Assembly (NCBI GenBank): GCA_964445525.1
Contig: CAYULA010000010.1
Location: forward strand, 21,944-85,943
Direction: 5' to 3'
DNA: 64,000 bases
Source of the DNA: Penumbrarchaeum sp964445525
GTDB lineage: Archaea; Thermoplasmatota; Penumbrarchaeia; Penumbrarchaeales; Penumbrarchaeaceae
This document shows, piece by piece, positions 24,769 to 33,547 of the stretch (its first letter is position 1; every line of letters begins with the position of its first letter). The translations under genes were made by a program, and so were the position numbers. The notes under the pieces are model-generated. The model made no database searches. It was not told where the DNA came from and saw only the letters and a list, made by a program, of their open reading frames with translations.

Positions 24769-24802
24769 ATCGGTTTGGTTTAGCCCGCATAATATATCAA
24801 GG

Positions 24803-24810
24803 TATATAAA
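24803..24810 (-). promoter_or_regulatory. TATA element of tRNA-Tyr
   Basis: TTTATATA on the minus strand, 35-42 nt upstream of the mature tRNA 5' end, predicting a short 5' leader. Confidence 0.6.
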
Positions 24811-24885
24811 GGTGAAGGCAACCGTTGAACAATGGCAGGACCCCTCCAAATCCATCAATTTCAATAATCAATAAAGATAACGATA

Positions 24886-24895
24886 GGATTTTAAT
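24886..24895 (+). promoter_or_regulatory. TATA-type promoter of the large ATPase gene
   Basis: GGATTTTAAT about 28-37 nt before ATG 24923, with no Shine-Dalgarno site. Confidence 0.4.
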
Positions 24896-24922
24896 CGGTT
24901 GGGCTGATCGAATTATTACAAC

Positions 24923-27766
24923 ATGAGCAATGAGGTTCAAACCGGAGGTCCCGAGGGACCTGAGCTGATAGGCAGGGAAGAAGAAATGGAGATCCTGATC
25001 TCCGCCCTCCAAAAAGCAGCCGAAGGCAGGGGCTCCATGATCCTGATCGAAGGGGAGGCGGGGATCGGAAAGACCCATCTTCTGAACGATTTCTCACACT
25101 CTGCCCGATCCAGTGGATTCTCCGTTCTGTGGGGAAGGTGCCTGCATTACAGAAAATCAACGCATCTACCCTTCATCGAGATGTTGAAGGATCACTTCGG
25201 GGTATCCACACTGGATGATTACGAGACAAACAGGGAAAAGGTAAGGAATGGGTTGAACGGGCATCCCATAGTCGAAAAGGACCTCTTCACGGACTTCTCC
25301 GATCTTTTCATTCCCAGGGACGAACCAGTGGGCGGATACAGACTGAAAAAAACGAGATCCAAAGCCTTGATCGATTTCCTTACAGAAAAGGGATACAGGA
25401 CAATATTCATAAGAAGCGATGAGGGAATCGAAGAAGCTGAAGACAATCCAGTACCGGAAATCATTCGTTTAGGTCATGACGAGGAAAACTCGATCCCTCC
25501 AAACAGGCTTGAGAGGATCGCAAGGACACTGAAGCTTGCATTCGATAGATACCGGCACCTTGCCGTGGTAAATGAATGCCTGGATACACTAAATGAGAAC
25601 AATCCAGAGGAAAAGGTTCGAAACCTGATATCGATCATGGACGAACTGGCTCTGAAGAATTCTGGCATGGTGGTGCACCTTTCGGATGGAGAGGATGGTT
25701 CCCTGTCCGAGTTGAAGGATTTGGGCATACACATCAAGAAAGAATTCGGCAAGGGGAACGGATCAAGCAACGGACAGTTGAAAAATAGAATGTCTGTGAA
25801 CGACCTTTTCACCACCTTCATCAGCGAGGAATCGACACGGATCCCTCAACTCATAGTTCTCGAGGACCTGCAGTGGGGCGATAAACCATCCCTGAACCTA
25901 CTCCAGTATCTGGCCAGGAAGATCGTTGACAAGAAGCTCCTTATTATCGGATCCTACAGACCCGAGGAATATGGTCTGGAAGACGACGGACTTAACAAAG
26001 CTCCCCTCAGGGATGCTCTTCAAAGGATATCCAGGGAGAAATTGTTCGAGACCTTGACCCTTGACAGGCTCAACAGTAGGGACCAGGCCAGAATGATCGA
26101 GAGCATAATCGGCGGAAAAATCGATGAAGCCCTGATCGATGAGGTATCGGAGGAGACCGAGGGGAATCCTCTGCTGATTAAGCAATTCCTTGAGGAAAGA
26201 AAGAAAACCAGAAGTCCTGTGAAACTGGCCGATCAGCTTGAACTGGACGCTATCACCAGAAGGATCGAGAATCTTGATGATAACTCAAAGAAAATGCTCG
26301 AGCTGGCATCGGTGCTCGGGATGGAATCCGGCCTGGATATGCTTGTAAGGGGCCTTGATATAGATGAGGAGGAGGCTCTTGACAGACTTGATTCCCTGCT
26401 GAATCTGAGACTTGTGCAGGAGACAGAGGATGGAGTCAGGTTTGAACACCCGAAGGCACGTACACTGATATACGAATCAATTCAAGAACAGGACCTCAAG
26501 CAGCTGCATTCAAAAGCCGCCTTGCTTCTGGAATCATCCACTGGTCCGAAAGAGGAGAGCAAGATCAGAAAACTTGCGGAACACTACATGTTCAGCGGGG
26601 ATCTTCACAAAGCCTACAGAGCATATATCGAGAGTGCCGAAGAACTGACGGAGATGATGGATGACAAAGCTACACTACTGGACCTGGAAAAAGCCCTTCA
26701 TTGCATAGAGGAACTTCCTGCTTCCAAAGAAAAGGACATCCAATTGGTTAAGGTATTGCAGATGATCGGTGATGTCAACGAGAAAGGAGGCGATACCAAG
26801 ACCGCTCTAATTGCCTTCAAGAAAGCAGTGGATGTTGCGGAAAAAAGCGACATACCCTACGGACAATCCTCTTCCTACAGGAGGATAGGGGATATCATGC
26901 TGAAACTTTTCGAATGGGATCAGACCGTAGATTACTATCTCCGTTCACTGCATGTATCGAAAAAAGAGGACGATCAGGAGGAGATCGCAAAGGCCTTCAG
27001 AGGATTAGGAATCATCTACTACCTCAAGGGGGATTATACGAGGTCGATGGACTGCTACCTGAAATATATGGAATTTCCAAAAAAGGAGAAAAAACCCCTC
27101 AATGTATTGGCCCTGATCGAGGTTGGCAACATATACTTCGAGATGGGAGATTTCAATCAGGCCCTGACCTACTACAAGCTGGGTATCAGGAGAGGAGAGG
27201 AGGCGGACCTCAAACAGGAATCAGCATATTCATACACCAGGATGGCGAACGTACTCATAAAGCTGAGAGAGCTGGAGGATGCCAAGAGATTCGCTACCTG
27301 GGGATTCAACATGGTCAAGGATCATGTCTCATCGGAGATCTCACAGCGAGTTGTCCTTGAATATATAGAGCTGATGCTGGAGTCGGGGGACCTTGCGAGG
27401 GCGGAGGAGGGAATGTCTCTGGTGGAGAAGGTTCCCGAGAGGGACCTCGAAGACAGACTCCTGAAAGGCCAGAGATATAGGACGATAGGATTATATCTCT
27501 CCAAGAAAAGGGACTTCGAAAGCTCCATAGAACACCTGGACAAGGCGCTGGAGATAAATGAATCACTCCAGGTCCCTTTCCAGCTGGGTCTTACAACTCT
27601 CTATTACGGACTGGTTCTTTTCCAGCAGATGAAGGTGGAAGATGCCATGGAGATGCTCAAGAGATCATCCAAGACGTTCAAATCAATAAGCGCTCTGTAT
27701 TACCTTAACAGGACTTCCTCAAAACTCAGGGAACTGACATTCATTAGGGAGAGCATGAACAGCTGA
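24923..27766 (+). CDS. STAND-like ATPase with internal DUF835-like insertion and C-terminal TPRs
   Basis: A 947-aa cytoplasmic signalling-type ATPase. An AAA_16 module starts with LIGREEEMEIL; Walker A is GEAGIGKT (44-51), but Walker B (LIVLEDLQWGD, from 310) comes about 260 residues later. The insert at about 140-275 reads like a DUF835 domain (YRTIFIRSDEG, NSIPPNRLERI, NECLDTLNENN), a family usually found as a free C-terminal module in euryarchaeal sensor proteins. Sensor GSYRPEE and a winged-helix region follow, then about ten TPR-like repeats (about 560-945) that probably sense a ligand or partner. It resembles MalT/AfsR-class proteins but lacks a DNA-binding domain. Function unknown; it is followed 50 nt later by purH. 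Confidence 0.88.
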   Translation: MSNEVQTGGPEGPELIGREEEMEILISALQKAAEGRGSMILIEGEAGIGKTHLLNDFSHSARSSGFSVLWGRCLHYRKSTHLPFIEMLKDHFGVSTLDDYETNREKVRNGLNGHPIVEKDLFTDFSDLFIPRDEPVGGYRLKKTRSKALIDFLTEKGYRTIFIRSDEGIEEAEDNPVPEIIRLGHDEENSIPPNRLERIARTLKLAFDRYRHLAVVNECLDTLNENNPEEKVRNLISIMDELALKNSGMVVHLSDGEDGSLSELKDLGIHIKKEFGKGNGSSNGQLKNRMSVNDLFTTFISEESTRIPQLIVLEDLQWGDKPSLNLLQYLARKIVDKKLLIIGSYRPEEYGLEDDGLNKAPLRDALQRISREKLFETLTLDRLNSRDQARMIESIIGGKIDEALIDEVSEETEGNPLLIKQFLEERKKTRSPVKLADQLELDAITRRIENLDDNSKKMLELASVLGMESGLDMLVRGLDIDEEEALDRLDSLLNLRLVQETEDGVRFEHPKARTLIYESIQEQDLKQLHSKAALLLESSTGPKEESKIRKLAEHYMFSGDLHKAYRAYIESAEELTEMMDDKATLLDLEKALHCIEELPASKEKDIQLVKVLQMIGDVNEKGGDTKTALIAFKKAVDVAEKSDIPYGQSSSYRRIGDIMLKLFEWDQTVDYYLRSLHVSKKEDDQEEIAKAFRGLGIIYYLKGDYTRSMDCYLKYMEFPKKEKKPLNVLALIEVGNIYFEMGDFNQALTYYKLGIRRGEEADLKQESAYSYTRMANVLIKLRELEDAKRFATWGFNMVKDHVSSEISQRVVLEYIELMLESGDLARAEEGMSLVEKVPERDLEDRLLKGQRYRTIGLYLSKKRDFESSIEHLDKALEINESLQVPFQLGLTTLYYGLVLFQQMKVEDAMEMLKRSSKTFKSISALYYLNRTSSKLRELTFIRESMNS

Positions 27767-27816
27767 AATCGTTCGGAAAGCTTTTTCTAAACGGGATTGG
27801 TTACCGGGAAAACGGT

Positions 27817-29385
27817 ATGTCTGAAAACGGCAGAAAAGCCCTTATCTCGGTGTCGGACAAGAATGGGGTGGAAATTCTTGCAAGGGGTCTATCCGATATT
27901 GGTTTTGAGATCATCTCCTCTGGAGGCACCTTCAGGTACCTAAAAGAGAAGGGCATAGAGTGCAGAAAAGTTGAATCGGTGACGGGATTCCCCGAGATAC
28001 TGGATGGAAGGGTCAAGACCCTCCATCCAACCGTATGCGGCGGAATCCTGGGCAGAAGGGATATTGAAAGCCACAGAAAGGAGATGAAGGAACACGGTAT
28101 CGATCCGATAGATATGGTCGTGGTCAATCTCTACCCCTTTGAAAGTACCGTTGAAAACGGTGCAGATCTGGATTGCGCCCTCGAAATGATAGATATCGGC
28201 GGTCCTTCATTGATCAGGTCCGCTGCAAAAAACCACGAAAATGTTATCGTAATTGTCGATCCAGGAGATTACGATCAGGTTCTGGACAAGCTCAGGGATG
28301 GCGATGTGGACATCGAGACCAGACGCGAACTCGCTCTCAAGGCTTTCATGCTTACCTCCTCCTATGATATCGCAATAGGGAACTGGCTTAGAAATATGTT
28401 CCATCCGGATCAGCCCTGGGGAGATTCCCTCAGGTGGAGGTTCGAAAGATCTCTGGAAACAAGATACGGAGAGAATCCCCACCAGAAGGGAGCCTATTTC
28501 ATCGATCCTTCCTACAAGGGAGTCTCTGTATCCAATTCCGATGTTTTATGGGGCAAGGAGCTGTCATTCAACAATATCTACGATATAGATGCGGCTACAG
28601 ACATCCTTGTGGAATTCCCGGACCAACCCTGCTGTGTAATCATAAAGCACAACAACCCTTCAGGAGTTGCCATATCACGGGAGAGCGAGGGGAGCTCGAT
28701 GGCGGAAGCATTCGAGAGGGCTTTCCTCAGCGACCCGCTCTCTGCATTCGGTGGAATAATCGGCCTCAACCGGGAATGCGACCTTCCCACGGCCGAAAGG
28801 ATCAACCAGAGGTTCTTCGAGGTTGTGGTTGCTCCATCATTCACAGAGGAGGCATTCGGGGAGCTCAAGAAGAAGAAGAACCTCAGGATAGTCAGGACCA
28901 ATCAGCCGATAGTTGGATCGGATCCTCCGGAGACCAGATGCGTGAGGATCAAGGGAGGCCTGCTGGTGCAAACCATGAATTGGCCCGAATGGGACAGCGG
29001 TTCGTGGAAGGTAGTCACCAAAAAAGCACCCTCCGAGGAACAGATAAGGGACCTGATATTTGCTAACAAGGTCACCAAACATGTGAAATCCAACTGCGTT
29101 GTAATGGCCAGGGATCTTCAAACAGTAGGAATAGGGGCTGGCCAGATGTCCAGGGTTGATTCCTGCTTCATGGCGGGAAAAAAGGCAGGTGAGAACGGGA
29201 AGGGATCTGTTCTATCATCAGATGCCTTCTTCCCTTTCAGGGACGGTCTGGATGAGTCCATAAATGCAGGTGTGGTCTCGGTTGCCCAACCCGGAGGTTC
29301 CATCAGGGATCAGGAGGTCATAGATGCGGCTGATGAACAGGGCATATCGATGGTCTTCACCGGGGTAAGGCTATTCAAGCATTGA
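27817..29385 (+). CDS. purH: bifunctional AICAR transformylase/IMP cyclohydrolase
   Basis: Catalyses the last two steps of IMP synthesis. The N-terminal MGS-like cyclohydrolase domain (about 1-195) contains ALISVSDKNG and GRVKTLHP; the transformylase domain carries RYGENPHQ, KHNNPSGVA, AFGGIIG and the terminal SVAQPGGSIRD. Length (522 aa) is that of the full bacterial-type fusion, which many archaea replace with PurP/PurO. Next comes purN, 22 nt later, so the two formyl-tetrahydrofolate-dependent purine enzymes are in one unit. Confidence 0.97.
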   Translation: MSENGRKALISVSDKNGVEILARGLSDIGFEIISSGGTFRYLKEKGIECRKVESVTGFPEILDGRVKTLHPTVCGGILGRRDIESHRKEMKEHGIDPIDMVVVNLYPFESTVENGADLDCALEMIDIGGPSLIRSAAKNHENVIVIVDPGDYDQVLDKLRDGDVDIETRRELALKAFMLTSSYDIAIGNWLRNMFHPDQPWGDSLRWRFERSLETRYGENPHQKGAYFIDPSYKGVSVSNSDVLWGKELSFNNIYDIDAATDILVEFPDQPCCVIIKHNNPSGVAISRESEGSSMAEAFERAFLSDPLSAFGGIIGLNRECDLPTAERINQRFFEVVVAPSFTEEAFGELKKKKNLRIVRTNQPIVGSDPPETRCVRIKGGLLVQTMNWPEWDSGSWKVVTKKAPSEEQIRDLIFANKVTKHVKSNCVVMARDLQTVGIGAGQMSRVDSCFMAGKKAGENGKGSVLSSDAFFPFRDGLDESINAGVVSVAQPGGSIRDQEVIDAADEQGISMVFTGVRLFKH

Positions 29386-29416
29386 TCTAATCAATCAATA
29401 ACAGGAGGTGGTTCGA

Positions 29417-30142
29417 TTGGCATCAACCGGCACATCTGAGGTGGAAAGCAAACCGATTTCGGAAAGCCCCCCTCAGCCCATGAAATCCTCTGTAAAGGCT
29501 GCAACCGAAAGCAGAAAAAAGGTTCGAACCCGGAAGATAGCCGTGCTAGCCTCGGGAAGGGGAACAGATTTTCAGGCCATAGTTGACGCTGCCGAGGCGG
29601 GTAAGGTTTCCTACGATGTGGCCCTGCTCATATGCAACGAACCGAAGGCTTTCGTTATCGAGAGGGCGAAAAAGCATTCGGTCCCATATGTAATAATTTC
29701 CCATAAAGGCAGAAAAAGAGAGGAATTCGATATTGAGATGCACAGGGTCCTCGAATCCGCCGGGATCGAGCTTGTGGTGCTCGCCGGTTTCATGAGGATA
29801 CTATCCGACGGATTCGTCGATCTCTGGCGTGACAGGATAGTCAACATCCACCCTGCTCTGCTGCCTTCATTTCCCGGTGCGAACGCACACAGGGATGCCC
29901 TCGAATACGGTGTGAAGATTACCGGACTGACCATCCATTTCGTGAATGAAACCATGGACGGAGGACCTGTAATTTTTCAGTATCCGGTACCCCTGAAAGA
30001 TGATGACACTGAAGAGACACTTTCCATGAGAATACTTGAAAAGGAGCATGAATACTACCCTCTGATCATCGATAAGGTCGTTAAAGGAGAATATGTCAGG
30101 AAAGGCAGGAGGGTAATCTCCCGCCTGAAATATCCCGGGTGA
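29417..30142 (+). CDS. purN: phosphoribosylglycinamide formyltransferase
   Basis: Transfers a formyl group from 10-formyltetrahydrofolate to GAR. Catalytic Asn and His lie in NIHPALLPSF and the catalytic Asp in MDGGPVIF; ASGRGTDFQAI begins the Rossmann part. The start is TTG at 29417, six nt after AGGAGGTG; an in-frame GTG at 29408 overlaps that ribosome-binding site and is less likely. A 40-residue Ser/Pro/Lys-rich N-terminal extension precedes the enzyme and is not part of ordinary PurN. Its 3' end overlaps the uvrB start (GTGA). Confidence 0.95.
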   Translation: MASTGTSEVESKPISESPPQPMKSSVKAATESRKKVRTRKIAVLASGRGTDFQAIVDAAEAGKVSYDVALLICNEPKAFVIERAKKHSVPYVIISHKGRKREEFDIEMHRVLESAGIELVVLAGFMRILSDGFVDLWRDRIVNIHPALLPSFPGANAHRDALEYGVKITGLTIHFVNETMDGGPVIFQYPVPLKDDDTEETLSMRILEKEHEYYPLIIDKVVKGEYVRKGRRVISRLKYPG

Positions 30143-32160
30143 AGGTAAAAAGATTAAAAGAGTCTCCTGGAATAGCTAGTCTCATGCCAAGGGACCTCAG
30201 GGTCGTATCCAAGTTCAAACCTGCCGGAGACCAGCCCAAGGCAATCAGGGATGTGGTGGAAGCTTTCGGCGCAGGTGATGATTTCGTCACTCTCCTCGGA
30301 GTGACAGGATCCGGGAAGACATTCACGGTTGCCAATATCATTGAGGAATTGAACTTACCCACACTTGTTATGAGCCACAACAAGACCCTGGCAGCCCAGC
30401 TTGCATCGGAATACAGGGAGTTCTTCCCCGACAATGCGGTGGAATATTTCGTTTCGTATTACGATTACTATCAACCCGAGGCATACGTCCCCCAGAAGGA
30501 CCTCTATATCGAGAAGGACGCATCCATAAACGAAGAGATTGACATGCTCCGCCACAAGGCGACCCAGGCCCTGATGACAAGAAACGATTCAATAGTTGTT
30601 TCCTCGGTTTCTTCCATTTTCGGACTAGGCTCACCGAAGGAGTACATGAAGCATTCACTCATCATCTCCGAGGGGGAGAGGATGCTCAGAAAGGACCTCT
30701 ACTCCAGGCTCGTGGAGATGCAGTATACAAGGGGAGAGGGACTGGCGAGAGGAACCTTCAGATCCAGGGGCCAGCTGATAGAGATCGGGGAGGTGGGGAA
30801 CCGGGTGCTGAGAGTGGAATTCGAGGACGACAGGATATTCTCCATACAGTACGTGGATCCGGTAACCGGCGAGGTGCTGGATGACATCGAAAAAGCATTG
30901 ATCTTTCCGGCCACCCACTACAACATCGCTCCTGACGAACTGGAGGCCATACTCAAACAGATAGAAAAAGATCTAAAAGAGAGATTGAACTGGTTCAGAA
31001 GACACGATAAGCTCCTGGAGGCTGAGAGGCTCGAGCAGAGGACCAGATACGACCTGGAGATGATAAGGGAGATGGGGACCTGTTCCGGGATAGAGAACTA
31101 TTCCAGATACTTCGACGGCAGGAGGCCGGGTGAACCACCCTATACACTTCTTGATTTCTTCCCTGAGAGATACCTGCTGGTTATCGACGAATCCCACGTC
31201 ACCGTACCGCAGATAGGAGGAATGTACAAGGGCGACAGGTCACGAAAGGAGAACCTGGTGGAGTTCGGGTTCAGGCTTCCGGCTGCCCTTGACAACAGGC
31301 CCCTGAAATTCAGGGAATTCGAAAAAAGGCTATCAATGGTTCTGTTCACCTCGGCTACCCCTGGCCCGTACGAGAAAAGGGTTTCCAAAAAGGTCGTTGA
31401 GCAGATCATCAGGCCCACCGGGCTGGTGGATCCCGAGATAGACATAAGGCCGATAAAGGGACAGCTGGAGGACCTCCTCGCCGAGATAAGAGCAAGGGTG
31501 AAAAAGGGCGAGAGGACGCTGGTGACAACCTTGACAAAGAGGATGGCCGAGATGCTTTCCGATCACCTCAAGGAACTGGGAGTGAAGGTCCACTACCTCC
31601 ACTCCGACATCAAAACACTGGAAAGGATTGAGATATTGACCGATCTTCGGAAAGGAAAATACGATGTGGTTGTGGGGATCAACCTGCTCCGGGAAGGACT
31701 CGACCTTCCAGAGGTGTCACTGGTGGCCATACTTGATGCGGACAAGGAGGGTTTCCTCAGATCCGAAACCTCCCTTATCCAGACCATTGGAAGGGCTGCG
31801 AGGAATGTCTCCGGCAAGGTGATAATGTATGCGGACGACCTGACAGGTTCCATGAAAAGGGCAATCGATGAGACCAACAGAAGAAGGATGGTCCAGACCG
31901 AATTCAACAGGAAGCATGGAATAACCCCCATGTCGATCATCAAGGATATCAAATCCATATTGCCGGATAGAATAGAGGCCCCATCCCAGGGGGTGGAATC
32001 TGTTTTCGGAGAGGAGGACCCCGAGGCCCTCATCGCACACCTGGAGAACGAGATGAAACTGGCGGCCTCCGAGCTCAGGTTCGAGGATGCGGCCATTATC
32101 CGCGACAGGCTGGTCGAGGTCAAAAAGCAATTTATTAAGAAGGGGAGAAAGAAGATCTGA
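30139..32160 (+). CDS. uvrB: excinuclease ABC subunit B
   Basis: Damage-verifying helicase-like subunit of nucleotide excision repair. It shows Walker A GVTGSGKT (54-61), the beta-hairpin region YYDYYQPEAYVP, helicase motifs (DESHVT, GINLLREGLDLPEV, IQTIGRAARN) and a C-terminal UVR motif (about 630-665) that contacts UvrC. The GTG at 30139 overlaps the purN stop, suggesting coupling; an internal ATG at 30184 (MPRDLRVVSKFKPAGDQ) matches the usual UvrB N-terminus and is an alternative. UvrABC is a bacterial system known from many mesophilic archaea, presumably gained by transfer. Confidence 0.97.
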   Translation: MKVKRLKESPGIASLMPRDLRVVSKFKPAGDQPKAIRDVVEAFGAGDDFVTLLGVTGSGKTFTVANIIEELNLPTLVMSHNKTLAAQLASEYREFFPDNAVEYFVSYYDYYQPEAYVPQKDLYIEKDASINEEIDMLRHKATQALMTRNDSIVVSSVSSIFGLGSPKEYMKHSLIISEGERMLRKDLYSRLVEMQYTRGEGLARGTFRSRGQLIEIGEVGNRVLRVEFEDDRIFSIQYVDPVTGEVLDDIEKALIFPATHYNIAPDELEAILKQIEKDLKERLNWFRRHDKLLEAERLEQRTRYDLEMIREMGTCSGIENYSRYFDGRRPGEPPYTLLDFFPERYLLVIDESHVTVPQIGGMYKGDRSRKENLVEFGFRLPAALDNRPLKFREFEKRLSMVLFTSATPGPYEKRVSKKVVEQIIRPTGLVDPEIDIRPIKGQLEDLLAEIRARVKKGERTLVTTLTKRMAEMLSDHLKELGVKVHYLHSDIKTLERIEILTDLRKGKYDVVVGINLLREGLDLPEVSLVAILDADKEGFLRSETSLIQTIGRAARNVSGKVIMYADDLTGSMKRAIDETNRRRMVQTEFNRKHGITPMSIIKDIKSILPDRIEAPSQGVESVFGEEDPEALIAHLENEMKLAASELRFEDAAIIRDRLVEVKKQFIKKGRKKI

Positions 32161-32274
32161 CCCGATCCTTGAAAGGATGTCTCTCCGCTGATTATCAAAT
32201 ACATCCCAGTAAGGTTCATTTAGAGAATACCTATACGGACCGTTGTACGCAAAAAGGACCCCGAAGGTGACCCC

Positions 32275-33483
32275 ATGACACTGACAGAGGATTACATCAG
32301 AAAGGACAAAACCTACGGAGCAAACAACTACAATCCATTACCCGTCGTTCTCTCGAAAGCGGAAGGTCCCTGGGTGTGGGATGTTGAGGGCAGGAAATAT
32401 CTGGACTGCCTTTCAGCCTATTCCGCAGTGAATCAGGGCCACAGACATCCCAGGATCGTCAAGGCCATCAAGGACCAGGTTGACAGACTGGACCTGACAA
32501 GCAGGGCATTCCACAACGACGTCATGGGAGAATTCCTCAAGCGATTATGCGAATACTCGGGTTTCGAGGTCGCACTCCCCATGAACACGGGAGCCGAGGC
32601 GGTGGAAACATCCATCAAGCTTGCAAGGAAATGGGGTTACGAGAAAAAAGGTATCGAAAAGGACAAGGCGGAGATCATTGTCTGCTGTGAGAACTTCCAC
32701 GGAAGGACCACCACTATCGTGGGTTTCTCTTCAGATCCCACCTCATACGAGGGTTTCGGACCATCCACACCGGGTTTCAGACTGATACCCTATGATGATG
32801 TTCCTGCGCTGAAAGAGGCCATAAACGAGAATACGGCTGCATTTCTTGTTGAGCCGATACAGGGAGAGGCCGGTGTCAAGGTTCCTTCGGAGGGATACCT
32901 GAAAGAGATAAGAAGGGTATGCTGCGACAGGAACATCCTGCTCATTCTTGACGAGGTGCAGACGGGATTTGCCAGGACGGGAAGGAGGTTCTGCTGGGAG
33001 CACGAGGAAGCCAGACCCGATGTACTGGTGGTGGGCAAGGCACTGGGAGGAGGGCTCTATCCGGTTTCGGCCATACTATCGGACTGGGACAAGATGGAGG
33101 TCTTCACCCCGGGATCACACGGGTCCACATTCGGCGGAAATCCCATTGGTTCCGCCGTTGCCATAGCTTCCCTGGACGTTCTGGAAGATGAGAAATTGGA
33201 TGAGAGGGCCGAGGAACTTGGAGCCCATTTCAGGAAGAAGCTTTCATCAATCGATTCGGAGAAGATACTCGATGTCAGGGGAAAGGGACTGCTCGTCGCG
33301 TTGGAATTGAAGGAGGAGGCGGGAAAGGCAAGGAATTACTGCAATCTCCTTAGAGAGAAAGGCATTCTTGCAAAGGACACACACGGCCAGACCATAAGGT
33401 TCGCTCCTGCCCTGGTCATCGAAAAGGAGAACCTGAACTGGGCTGCCGGAATAATCGAGGAAGTAATAAAGGAAGATCCCTGA
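32275..33483 (+). CDS. rocD: ornithine aminotransferase (class III, PLP-dependent)
   Basis: Interconverts ornithine and glutamate semialdehyde, linking arginine and proline metabolism. The 402-aa protein carries NTGAEAVETSIKLARKWGY, a strong OAT signature, LDEVQTGFARTG with the PLP-contacting Asp, and the Schiff-base lysine in GKALGGGLYP (residue 255). Acetylornithine or 4-aminobutyrate aminotransferase are less likely alternatives. The start follows AAGGTGA by about 4 nt. It sits between uvrB and uvrA on the same strand, with no metabolic logic to the position. Confidence 0.93.
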   Translation: MTLTEDYIRKDKTYGANNYNPLPVVLSKAEGPWVWDVEGRKYLDCLSAYSAVNQGHRHPRIVKAIKDQVDRLDLTSRAFHNDVMGEFLKRLCEYSGFEVALPMNTGAEAVETSIKLARKWGYEKKGIEKDKAEIIVCCENFHGRTTTIVGFSSDPTSYEGFGPSTPGFRLIPYDDVPALKEAINENTAAFLVEPIQGEAGVKVPSEGYLKEIRRVCCDRNILLILDEVQTGFARTGRRFCWEHEEARPDVLVVGKALGGGLYPVSAILSDWDKMEVFTPGSHGSTFGGNPIGSAVAIASLDVLEDEKLDERAEELGAHFRKKLSSIDSEKILDVRGKGLLVALELKEEAGKARNYCNLLREKGILAKDTHGQTIRFAPALVIEKENLNWAAGIIEEVIKEDP

Positions 33484-33491
33484 GATGGGAT

Positions 33492-33507
33492 CCTTACCCG
33501 CGTAAGG
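33492..33507 (+). terminator. small hairpin between rocD and uvrA
   Basis: CCTTAC (33492-33497) pairs with GTAAGG (33502-33507) around a CCGC loop, 10 nt after the rocD stop. No T tract follows directly, so the termination role is weakly supported. Confidence 0.3.
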
Positions 33508-33547
33508 GTGTAAAATAATATCATTGATCGAGTGGTAGGGGGTCCAA

